DNA from: an uncultured Bacteroidota bacterium
GTDB lineage: Bacteria; Bacteroidota; Bacteroidia; Chitinophagales; Chitinophagaceae
Assembly (NCBI GenBank): GCA_903903635.1
Contig: CAIUZK010000137.1
Span: 1-60,942, forward strand
Direction: 5' to 3'
Length of the DNA stretch: 60,942 nucleotides
Positions 35,385-43,764 of the stretch are shown in pieces; within the stretch, counting starts at the first letter, position 1; each line of letters starts with the position of its first letter. The notes beneath the pieces are model-generated. The model had not been told where the DNA came from. It searched no databases and worked only from the letters and a program-made list of their open reading frames with translations. Both the position numbers and the translations under genes were made by a program.

Positions 35385-35652
35385 TTGGCAAATACGCCTC
35401 TTTGCAAGGTCATTGGTTTCAAACCGGGATAAGTTCGCTAAACACCGTTGTTTTTTATTGCCGGATAAATGGCATGTAAACCGTAGTTGATTTATTTATC
35501 TGCAATGGAATCAAAAAGCATTACACACATACGGTAAATAATTTACCTGTACTCCAATTGGTGTATGATTGGAGAAGCCGTTTTCCATGTTTAACCTTTA
35601 TTTAGTTTTTCATGGTCGTTTTGGTGAGGGTTTATTTATAATATTGCACCCA

Positions 35653-36108
35653 ATGAAAAAAATTGTTGATTACAGGCGCTTATTAGGCGTTAATGAAAAC
35701 GCCGAATTGAGCGAATTAAAGACAGTTTATCGCAGTTTAATGAAAAACTGGCATCCCGATAAGTTCAATGAAAATCATGAATTGAAGGAGGAAGCCGAGG
35801 CAAAAAGTAAGCACATTATTGAGGCATACCATTTTTTGGTAAGTATAGCTCCCGAGACTCGTAGCCTTACAATGGCAGAATATGTACAGACTACTACAAG
35901 TTCACACATTGTAGATCATGAGTATAAGTCACAGGTGCTTCGCATAAATTTTCTTGATGGCAACAGTTTTGAGTACTTCGATGTGCCCAAATCTATATAT
36001 GTTAAGCTGGTCAACGCAGACTCTCCTGCCAGATTTGCAAGGCGTCATATCTATAGTTCCTATGTCTATCGCAGCCTGAGTAAGTTGGTGGCTGCCGAAA
36101 GTGCATAG
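35653..36108 (+). CDS. J-domain protein with KTSC domain
   Basis: A 151-aa protein. The N-terminal J domain (about residues 5-70) has the DnaK-stimulating HPD tripeptide at His34-Pro35-Asp36 (YRSLMKNWHPDKFNE). The C-terminal KTSC domain (about 93-145) reads VLRINFLDGNSFEYFDVPKSIYVKLVNADSPARFARRHIYSSYVYRSL. KTSC domains often sit on nucleic-acid-related proteins. The combination points to a client- or nucleic-acid-specific Hsp40, but the role is open. The start at 35653 is preferred to an in-frame codon at 35569, which would add 28 residues before the fold. Confidence 0.87.
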   Translation: MKKIVDYRRLLGVNENAELSELKTVYRSLMKNWHPDKFNENHELKEEAEAKSKHIIEAYHFLVSIAPETRSLTMAEYVQTTTSSHIVDHEYKSQVLRINFLDGNSFEYFDVPKSIYVKLVNADSPARFARRHIYSSYVYRSLSKLVAAESA

Positions 36109-36525
36109 CTTCTTTTTTCCCTGCCATATCTTCCTTTAAACGGGCAAATCTAACACTCGGATTGTTTTATTTGTTTATGTTTAATTATGCGTATATGTCA
36201 TTTTGCAACTGAATAATTTTGTTGTTATTCAGCTGTAAAAAACGGGTCGGCGCAAGAGGCAATTTGTAGGTTTTAGCACGCCCGAAAACAGAGGATTTTG
36301 TGGTCTGATTCATTCAAATCTGACCACAGATGCAATGGAAATTGTTGCATATGAGGCGTCTGATATTTGTATTTTATTAATTTCCGGTTTAACGTTTTTC
36401 CAATAACTCTGTTCCTTACTATTGTTTTCCTGAAAAATTAATGTAACTTTCGGTCTGCAATACTTTTTTTAGTATGTTTACCATCCTTTTGTGGTAAATT
36501 GAATCGTTATTTAAGGCTTTGGCTC
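36109..36525. other. 417-bp leader region of the giant adhesin
   Basis: Two hairpins are visible: CTGAATAA/TTATTCAG with an 8-nt loop (36209-36232) and TGTGGTC/GACCACA with a 16-nt loop (36299-36328). The second has the size of a regulator-binding dyad or mRNA leader structure. No ORF with coding character is present, and neither hairpin carries a T-run. Confidence 0.5.
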
Positions 36526-39500
36526 ATGAGAAAACTTTCTTTACAATTCCTCTCTGCTTTGGTTAGCTGCGCCCACGGGTATAGGCAAGCCGTAAGCATT
36601 TTCGTTATAGCTTTTACCCTATCAAGTATCAGCTATTCGGGTATGGCCCAGGTGGTCATTACCCCCGGCTCTGGCGGCATCGCCATTTGTAGCCGGACTG
36701 CTGTAGGCGGTTCGCTGCCATCGTGTACTACACTCGGTCCTATAACGATAACCGAAACGAACAATTTCGATTTCCCGATGGCTGGTAGCACCATTACTTT
36801 AACCCCTCCTATAGGTTGGCAGTTTTGTATTGGTTCTGCTCCTGTAGTATCATTTATTCCTGGTCAGGACGTTTCTGTTTCAGGCATTGCTCCTTTCACA
36901 AGTACATCGCTCCAACTGAATATTACTACTACCGGCATTACTCATCATGATGCTATTACCATCACCGGTTTACAGGTACAGGCGCTTTCTGTTTTTTCAG
37001 TTCCCGGTTCTATTACTGCATCTGCTGTGAGTGGTGTTGTGGGCATTGTTATTGGTACTGGTATAGGCGCTACCGACTTCGCTGATCTTGCATTAATACC
37101 TTCTACTATTAATGGTCTGCATGATGTTTGTGTGGGCAGTTGTATTACCCTGAGCAGCGGGCCTGCAGGCGGTGTCTGGACAACCAGCAATCCTGCAATA
37201 GCTACTGTTACCGGCGCAGGCACTACTGCAAATGTTTGTGGTGTAGCCACTGGTTCGGCTACAATAACTTATACAGTGGGCGGATGTTTTACCACCCAGG
37301 TTGTAGCTGTTCATCCTAACCCGCCTGCAATGACTGTAACAGCGCCATTGCCCTACAACTGGCACATGTGTGCATGGTATGATACGCTTACTTTTGTAGA
37401 TGCTGATACTAATGGTGTATATACTTCAGCCCTGATTACAGTAACAAACATAGGTGCAGGCAGAGGCAAGGTGCATGCCTATATGCCAGGTGTAGCAACA
37501 CTTTCTTACACACTGCCTTCAGGATGTTCAGTATCTGCTACTATTACTGTAGATCCGCTTCCGGCGCCTATTCAGTCTCCTCCATATGTTGTTTGTCAGG
37601 GTTCCTTCGATACATTGACAGACGCAACTCCCGGAGGTACTTGGGCCAGCATTAGTCCAGGTATCGGAACCATTGACCCATTGACAGGTATTTTTTATGG
37701 TGTGGCTCCCGGCAATGATATGGTTACCTATACTATTCCTGGTGGCTTTGGAGCAGGTTGTATTACCGATACTATTATCACAGTAAATCCGGTACCTGCT
37801 CCTATTACAGGTCTTACCGAAATTTGTCTGGGTCAGATCACTACGCTTACCGATACTACATTAGGCGGCGCATGGACTTCTACAGTCGATCCTATGGGTA
37901 CTTTTACTACTACTACCGGAGATTTACACGGAACATCGGTGGGTACTAGTTTAGTTTCTTATACACTAATTAATGGTTGTGCGGCAACAATAGTTGTCAC
38001 AGTCGATGGTTTACCTGGTCCAATCACCGGTCCGGATTCTGTTTGCGTTGGCGACTCAATATTATTATTCGATGGCTCTCCGTTTGGCCATTGGAGTTCG
38101 GGCAATCCAGGCATTGCAACTGTCGATTCGGTTACCGGTAATGTTATCGGTGTAGCGGGCGGTGTGGTTATCATTACTTATGCTATTATGCCGGGTCATT
38201 GTATTGCTACCTATGCGGTTACTGTAAACGCTTTACCCGGTCCGATTACAGGGCCTGACTCAGTCTGTGTTGGTCAGAGTATTCCTTTGCTTGATAGTGG
38301 TGTTGGATATTGGACTAGCGTATACATAGGTATTGCTACAGTTGATCCGACCGGAATGGTTACTGGTTTTGGATCAGGGGTTGATACAATTCATTTCACT
38401 AATGCGCATGGTTGCCGGGTTTCTTTTGTGGTAACTGTTAATCCGTTGCCTTCTCCGATTTCAGGTAGCCATAATATTTGCATTGGTGATAGTACGCTCT
38501 TAACCGATATTACAACAGGCGGCGGAACCTGGTCAACTTCCGACCCTGCCGTGGCGCCTAGATTAACTACCTATTCCGATTCGGTATGGATATTTGGCAA
38601 CTCAGCGGGTACGGCTACAATTACTTTTACCTCTACATCGGGTTGTTATACTACATTTACTGTTACAGTTAATGCTTATCCATTACCTATTTTTTCTGAC
38701 TCAGCAGTATGTTCGGGGCAAACTATCCGTCTTTACGATTCGTTAATCGGAGGGGTATGGAGTGTTGCAGATACTACCAGGGCTATTATCACTTCATCAG
38801 GTGTTATTTCTGGTCTCGACTATGCCGATGTTACCGGTGTACTTTTAGGTTCCACAATAGTTTATTATACTGGTCCTGGCGGTTGCAGGGTTGCCCGTAA
38901 CTTCACGGTTTTTCAAAATGCACCCATTATCGGGCCGCATACTTTCTGTCTGGGTGATACCATTGGTCTATCCAATTCTGCACCAAACGGAACCTGGGTA
39001 CCTAGTGATTCCACCATAGCACATGTACATGGATGGACAACTATAGGTGACACAGCTAACGTTTGGGGAATTACTGCAGGTACAGTAACGATAACCTATA
39101 CCAACCCTGCAGGTTGTGTTTCCACCTTTGCAATTACGGTTAATCCGGTGCCGGTATTGTCTGGTCCTACTGCTATTTGCGATAGTGGCTCCATTACTAT
39201 TACCACAACTATTCCCGGCGGTACCTGGACACTAGGGTCATCGTCTAACGGCATTCTGACTCCTTCGTCTACTACCACAGAGGTATTTACCGGATATGGT
39301 CCGGGTGTAGATACCATATTCTATAGTATGCCTACCGGCTGCGGTAACTTTCATATTGTTACTGTAAATCCTTTACCTGATAGCATTACCGGTAAAGACA
39401 GTGTTTGTATGGGCGATACCATTCAGTTGCATGAAACAACTTTATCAGGTACTTATTCATTCACCAATGGCAATGCCACTGTTGATCCTTTGACCGGTAC

Positions 39501-41802
39501 TGTGCTGGGTGTGCACGAGGGGCTGGATACAGTTATCTATACTGTAGGCGCCACAAGTTGCGTTTCTAAAATCAAGGTAATTAAGATCAACTCATTATAT
39601 CCTATTTATGGTGCAGATACTGTTTGTGTCGGGCAAATAACCTTGCTGCAGGACTCCACACATGGTGTAGGTTTCTGGAGTACCGCCAACAATATTGCCG
39701 ATACGATAACGAGTGTTACTGTTGGTGTTGGTGGTTCATCGGCGGTAGATAGTGGCAGGATAGCTGGTGTAGATACCGTATTCTATACCATTCCGGCTAC
39801 GGGCTGCCGTACCTATATTGTCGTAACAGTGCATCCGCTGCCAACCATAAATGGACTTTCTGAAGTCTGCGAGGGCGCATCGATAATTCTTACCGGCCAT
39901 ACCAGTGGTGGATTTTGGGCCGTAACAAACGCTCATGCTTCAGTTACCGCAATAGATGATTCAACGGCTTTGGTTACCGGATTGTTGGTGGGTGTTGATA
40001 CTATAAGATATACTTTGCCGACTGGTTGTCCGATGACATTTATTGTCACAGTAAACCACACGCCAACACCAATTTTCGGGCCACATTATATTTGTGTAGG
40101 CCGCAGTATTGTTTTAACAGATGCATCACCGGGTGGTACATGGAGTTCAACAAATCCTTCTATACTTACCATAGATAATACAGGGCTCATTACAGGTATT
40201 ACTACAGGGGTGGATACTATAATGTATACTTTGCCGGTAACCAGTTGTTCTGCCGGACTCACTGTAACTGTTGAGCCGATACCGACAATAATACTAACAC
40301 AGACGCACCCGACAGTAATCTGTATAGGTGCCAGTGATACATTATTGGCTACCGGCGCCGGACCGTTGGCCACTTATACATGGTCGCCTTCATTTGGTTT
40401 GAGTGCCACTACCGGAGCTAGGGTTATTGCTTCACCTACCCTTACAACTACTTATGTTGTAACAGGAACTTCACAGTGGGGTTGCGATAGCACAAGTACA
40501 ATAACAGTATTGGTAGACAGCACCTTCCTGCACCTTAAAGTTATAGGCAGAGACAGCATTTGCGTTGGTGATCATGATACACTTAGGGCTTCGGGCCGCG
40601 ATAGTACCTATTTCAACTGGCATCCTGTTGCTTCCCTGAGTTGTGTAATATGTGATACCACCATAGCCACACCAACTGTAACAACTACCTATTATGGTAT
40701 TGCTATTGATGATATAGGCTGTAAGGATTCTGTTACCTTCACGGTTAATGTTAATCCGTTGCCTATTATTCTGGTAACACCAAATCCGGCAATACTCTGT
40801 TATGGTACACCGCTGCAGTTACATGCCCATGTAACCGGTGTGGATTCTACTTCCACTACATTTGCATGGTCGCCTAATCTGTTTATATCCAACGACTCGG
40901 TTAAAAACCCGATCGTGACCGATACAACAAATCTGGTGTACAGGCTTATAGCAATTTCCAAATACGGTTGCCTCGATTCATTCAAGGTGAAGGTGTCGGT
41001 ATTGGATACCAACGTAAACAGCATTGCCCTCGATACAAACATTTGTATTGGTACCAGCGCACAGCTTTATGTTATGAGTCATAGTGTTACCAGCAATTTG
41101 GATATTCCATCGTATACATGGACACCGGCAAACTCTCTGAATAATCCAAATATCTGGGATCCTATTGCAACTCCAAATGTTACTACTACTTATTCGGTGC
41201 ATGTGCATGAAAATGCATGTTTCGATACAACCATGCAGATTACAGTGTTTGTTCAGCCTTATCCGGTGATTACTATTACGCCGGGATCAGAAACAATAGT
41301 GGCAGGAACGCCTACGCAGGAAACCGCGACGGTTACCAATACCCCTGTACTATATTATGTGTGGGCTCCGGCTAATACATTGTCTTGCGATAGTTGCCTC
41401 AATCCGGTAGCTATTCCAACGGTGAACACTACCTATAAAGTAGTTGTATCGTCTATCTATCATTGTATTTCCGAAGATTCAGTAACACTGAATATGGTTT
41501 GCGATAACAGCCAGATATTTGTACCTAATACCTTTACACCAAATGGAGATGGTATCAACGACCGCTTCTGGGTAAGTGGCAAGGGTATCAGTCTGATAAC
41601 CTTGTTCCAGGTATACAACCGTTGGGGTGAGTTGTTGTGGGAAGAGCACAATATTCCTCCTAATGATGCCGCTTATGGCTGGGATGGTACTTATAAGGGG
41701 CTTGTACTTGAACCAGATGTATTTGTTTACATAGTTAAGGCCAAATGTGAACTTGGCGGAACAGAGTTTAAGTATAAGGGAGACATCTCTCTGGTGAGGT
41801 AA
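36526..41802 (+). CDS. giant secreted Ig/PKD-repeat adhesin with T9SS type B (CHU_C) sorting domain
   Basis: A 1758-aa protein with a signal segment (about 1-42, ending SYSGMAQ). By eye it has about fourteen tandem Ig-like repeats of 70-80 residues, each opening like DSVCVGDSILL and closing like GC...VTVNPLP with one Cys at each end, so a disulphide per repeat is likely. About five PKD-like repeats (TYTWSPSFGLS, FNWHPVASLSCVICDTT) follow. The C-terminal domain (VPNTFTPNGDGINDRFWVSG...YNRWGELLWEEH...DGTYKGLVLEPDVFVYIVKA) is the CHU_C/gliding-motility type B T9SS tail. The product is exported across the outer membrane and probably stays on the surface. A PorP/SprF gene follows 34 bp later. The ATG at 36526 starts the signal sequence MRKLSLQFL. 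Confidence 0.9.
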   Translation: MRKLSLQFLSALVSCAHGYRQAVSIFVIAFTLSSISYSGMAQVVITPGSGGIAICSRTAVGGSLPSCTTLGPITITETNNFDFPMAGSTITLTPPIGWQFCIGSAPVVSFIPGQDVSVSGIAPFTSTSLQLNITTTGITHHDAITITGLQVQALSVFSVPGSITASAVSGVVGIVIGTGIGATDFADLALIPSTINGLHDVCVGSCITLSSGPAGGVWTTSNPAIATVTGAGTTANVCGVATGSATITYTVGGCFTTQVVAVHPNPPAMTVTAPLPYNWHMCAWYDTLTFVDADTNGVYTSALITVTNIGAGRGKVHAYMPGVATLSYTLPSGCSVSATITVDPLPAPIQSPPYVVCQGSFDTLTDATPGGTWASISPGIGTIDPLTGIFYGVAPGNDMVTYTIPGGFGAGCITDTIITVNPVPAPITGLTEICLGQITTLTDTTLGGAWTSTVDPMGTFTTTTGDLHGTSVGTSLVSYTLINGCAATIVVTVDGLPGPITGPDSVCVGDSILLFDGSPFGHWSSGNPGIATVDSVTGNVIGVAGGVVIITYAIMPGHCIATYAVTVNALPGPITGPDSVCVGQSIPLLDSGVGYWTSVYIGIATVDPTGMVTGFGSGVDTIHFTNAHGCRVSFVVTVNPLPSPISGSHNICIGDSTLLTDITTGGGTWSTSDPAVAPRLTTYSDSVWIFGNSAGTATITFTSTSGCYTTFTVTVNAYPLPIFSDSAVCSGQTIRLYDSLIGGVWSVADTTRAIITSSGVISGLDYADVTGVLLGSTIVYYTGPGGCRVARNFTVFQNAPIIGPHTFCLGDTIGLSNSAPNGTWVPSDSTIAHVHGWTTIGDTANVWGITAGTVTITYTNPAGCVSTFAITVNPVPVLSGPTAICDSGSITITTTIPGGTWTLGSSSNGILTPSSTTTEVFTGYGPGVDTIFYSMPTGCGNFHIVTVNPLPDSITGKDSVCMGDTIQLHETTLSGTYSFTNGNATVDPLTGTVLGVHEGLDTVIYTVGATSCVSKIKVIKINSLYPIYGADTVCVGQITLLQDSTHGVGFWSTANNIADTITSVTVGVGGSSAVDSGRIAGVDTVFYTIPATGCRTYIVVTVHPLPTINGLSEVCEGASIILTGHTSGGFWAVTNAHASVTAIDDSTALVTGLLVGVDTIRYTLPTGCPMTFIVTVNHTPTPIFGPHYICVGRSIVLTDASPGGTWSSTNPSILTIDNTGLITGITTGVDTIMYTLPVTSCSAGLTVTVEPIPTIILTQTHPTVICIGASDTLLATGAGPLATYTWSPSFGLSATTGARVIASPTLTTTYVVTGTSQWGCDSTSTITVLVDSTFLHLKVIGRDSICVGDHDTLRASGRDSTYFNWHPVASLSCVICDTTIATPTVTTTYYGIAIDDIGCKDSVTFTVNVNPLPIILVTPNPAILCYGTPLQLHAHVTGVDSTSTTFAWSPNLFISNDSVKNPIVTDTTNLVYRLIAISKYGCLDSFKVKVSVLDTNVNSIALDTNICIGTSAQLYVMSHSVTSNLDIPSYTWTPANSLNNPNIWDPIATPNVTTTYSVHVHENACFDTTMQITVFVQPYPVITITPGSETIVAGTPTQETATVTNTPVLYYVWAPANTLSCDSCLNPVAIPTVNTTYKVVVSSIYHCISEDSVTLNMVCDNSQIFVPNTFTPNGDGINDRFWVSGKGISLITLFQVYNRWGELLWEEHNIPPNDAAYGWDGTYKGLVLEPDVFVYIVKAKCELGGTEFKYKGDISLVR

Positions 41803-41836
41803 TACATTATTTTGCGATTAAAAAAGATGTAAAAAA

Positions 41837-42907
41837 ATGAAGCGGATTCTAACTATATTTTCTACAGGATTGTTACTGGCTACCAGTATTGGCAGCCATG
41901 CGCAGGATATACATTTCTCACAGTTTTATGAGAATGAAATATTTCATAATCCGGGGCTTACAGGAGTTATTGGCGGAGAATATAAATATGGCGTGGATTA
42001 CCGAAGCCAGTGGGGTACGGTGGCTACACCATTCAGCACTACTATGGTGGCGGGCGAAACACGCGTGCTTGTAAACAGGGAGGCCGGCGACTATGTGAGC
42101 TTTGGTATGGCGCTTACCTATGATAAGGCAGGTACCATCAATTTTACCAGTACCCAGATTTATCCGGCTATTGCTTTCAACAAGGCTTTGGAAGATGTTC
42201 ACAATACTTATTTGTCGGTTGGCTTTACAGGTGGCATGATATCCAGGAATGTGGATATGACACTGATGACCTTCAGCAGTCAGTATGTCAACAGTTCTTA
42301 TGCGCCCACCAATCCTACAATGGAGAATAATACTTACAGAAGTCTTCGTAATTATGATATTGGCGCCGGTGTTAGTCTGAATAGTTCTCTTGACATCTAT
42401 AGTACCTTGAATTATTACCTTGGAGCGGCAGTTTATCACATCAATAGTCCTACCGAAATTTTCAGTGGTGGTGATGTATTGGTGAAGCTACCGATGAAGG
42501 TAGAACTTAACGCAGGGTTCCATTGCCCGATAAGCGAAAATTTTAGCTTTACTGCTCATGCAAATTACAGTAACCAGCATCCGTACAGTGAGTTTGTTTT
42601 CGGTGGCTTATTTACTTATCGTGCACCTCAGATCGGTCTGCCTAGTATTTTCGCTTTCCATTTCGGATTACTTGCCCGTTATCAGGATGCTGTGATACCA
42701 ACTTTCAAAATAGATTTTAAAAACACAACACTCGGATTCTCTTATGATGTAAATAATTCATCACTGGGTTCTCAGGCAGGTGGCGCTTCGGCTACCGAAA
42801 TTACTTTGTATGTAAAAGGTAATTATGTTCACAAAAAGAATCCACGCGATCCTGTTATGTGTCCCCGTTTCGACGAAAGTCCAAATCCCGGAAATACTTT
42901 CCGCTAA
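41837..42907 (+). CDS. PorP/SprF family type IX secretion membrane protein
   Basis: A 356-aa outer-membrane beta-barrel with a signal peptide (about 1-22, ending SHAQD). The family opening is IHFSQFYENEIFHNPGLTGVIGGEYKYGVDYRSQWGTVATPFSTT, with YDKAGTINFTSTQIYPAIAFNKAL after it. PorP/SprF proteins are needed for the surface export or attachment of individual large type B substrates. This one probably serves the adhesin just upstream, with which it forms a two-gene unit ended by a strong terminator. Confidence 0.92.
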   Translation: MKRILTIFSTGLLLATSIGSHAQDIHFSQFYENEIFHNPGLTGVIGGEYKYGVDYRSQWGTVATPFSTTMVAGETRVLVNREAGDYVSFGMALTYDKAGTINFTSTQIYPAIAFNKALEDVHNTYLSVGFTGGMISRNVDMTLMTFSSQYVNSSYAPTNPTMENNTYRSLRNYDIGAGVSLNSSLDIYSTLNYYLGAAVYHINSPTEIFSGGDVLVKLPMKVELNAGFHCPISENFSFTAHANYSNQHPYSEFVFGGLFTYRAPQIGLPSIFAFHFGLLARYQDAVIPTFKIDFKNTTLGFSYDVNNSSLGSQAGGASATEITLYVKGNYVHKKNPRDPVMCPRFDESPNPGNTFR

Positions 42908-42924
42908 CAGGATAGAATGTTATA

Positions 42925-42960
42925 AAATAATAAAAGCGCCTGGAAAGGCGCTTTTATTAT
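42925..42960 (+). terminator. strong rho-independent terminator
   Basis: A perfect 15-bp stem (AATAATAAAAGCGCC with GGCGCTTTTATTATT) surrounds a 6-nt loop, about 18 bp after the PorP/SprF stop codon, with T-rich sequence in the right arm. Because the arms begin with A-runs, it may work in both directions. Confidence 0.92.
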
Positions 42961-43134
42961 TAGTACTCACTCACTCACTCTTCATTCAAAAACACCCTAA
43001 CGCTTTTTGAAATATCTTTTTAGTATTAAATGCTATATGTATGGACATACCGTACCCTCACTTCCTTTTCCATCTGTCCTCACATGTTCCTGAGCGTATA
43101 TTACCCAATTAAATGGTAATAATTACGATTTAGC

Positions 43135-43323
43135 TTATGCCGTCAGCCTGTATTCAGGCGCAGTAAGCTGTAATATGGTATTCTGGATGTGATTTTTCAC
43201 TACATGATTCCTCGATAGTGCAAAGGTTGCACTAAGCAGGGTTTGCAGATCTACATCGATTGGTCTTTCCAGTATCTTCAGTGCTTTGTTCTTGCTGAAG
43301 TAGGTTACAGTTCTCTTAGTCAT
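43135..43323 (-). CDS. 62-aa protein of unknown function behind a sigma-54 promoter
   Basis: MTKRTVTYFSKNKALKILERP opens a 62-aa basic protein. It has no signal peptide or clear membrane helix, and I recognise no family. The support for it being real is the promoter: a near-consensus -24/-12 element ends 24 bp before the ATG on the same strand. It lies in a gap between a terminator and the VF530-type gene, and 84 bp separate it from the end of that gene. It could be a small regulator or stress protein. The coding call is tentative. Confidence 0.5.
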   Translation of the reverse strand: MTKRTVTYFSKNKALKILERPIDVDLQTLLSATFALSRNHVVKNHIQNTILQLTAPEYRLTA

Positions 43324-43346
43324 AATTGCGGTTTTGAAAGTTATAA

Positions 43347-43362
43347 TGCAAAAGCTGTGCCA
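43347..43362 (-). promoter_or_regulatory. sigma-54 (RpoN) -24/-12 promoter
   Basis: On the minus strand it reads TGGCAC-AGCTT-TTGCA: the -24 GG and -12 GC are both present, with exactly the consensus spacing (TGGCACGNNNNTTGCW), and all but one fixed position match. The transcription start would be near 43336, leaving about 13 nt before the ATG of the 62-aa ORF. A bacterial enhancer-binding protein gene was not seen in the window. Confidence 0.7.
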
Positions 43363-43407
43363 GAAATTTGTGAAAAAATGTTAAAGACGAAAAAATCTTT
43401 TTTTAAT

Positions 43408-43629
43408 TCATTTTTTCAATGATTCCACGTATAGATTTTCTACCTTTTTGCGGGCCCAGGGTGTGGTTCTTAAAAATTTAAGACTTGATTTTATGGAAGG
43501 GTTCTCGTAAAAACAATTTATTCTTATTCGTTCATTCATCTCTTCCCAGCCATAATGACTTACCAGGTGGTTCAGTATCATCTCAAGCGTTTGGCCATGA
43601 AGGGGGTCTTTTAGCTGGTTTTCATTCAT
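43408..43629 (-). CDS. VF530-family (DUF2132) DNA-binding-like protein
   Basis: A 73-aa protein. [63 protein letters not shown] matches the small VF530 family almost from end to end, including the signature [16 protein letters not shown]. The Vibrio prototype has a DNA-binding-type fold; its biological role is not known to me. The ATG at 43629 gives the usual length; the longer frame up to 43698 adds residues not typical of the family. It is divergent from the T9SS type A protein. Confidence 0.88.
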   Translation of the reverse strand: MNENQLKDPLHGQTLEMILNHLVSHYGWEEMNERIRINCFYENPSIKSSLKFLRTTPWARKKVENLYVESLKK

Positions 43630-43764
43630 ACAGTGCAAAAATACTGAGTAGCTTAAAATTGTACAACTTGCCGCATCCATTATAGAACAGTTTAACACAT
43701 AAATGGCAAATTGCTTTTGCTTATGGGTATTTTTTTGTAATTTTCCTCTTTATTTAGGTAAGTT

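Noticed and set aside
37093-41651. Many ORFs on the opposite strand and other frames inside the giant adhesin
   Set aside because: They are shadow frames of a repetitive coding sequence; the plus-strand frame has signal peptide, repeats and sorting tail.
43704-43720. Sigma-54-like TGGCAA...TTTTGC before the T9SS type A gene
   Set aside because: The spacing is two bases too long and the A at position 6 is unfavourable.
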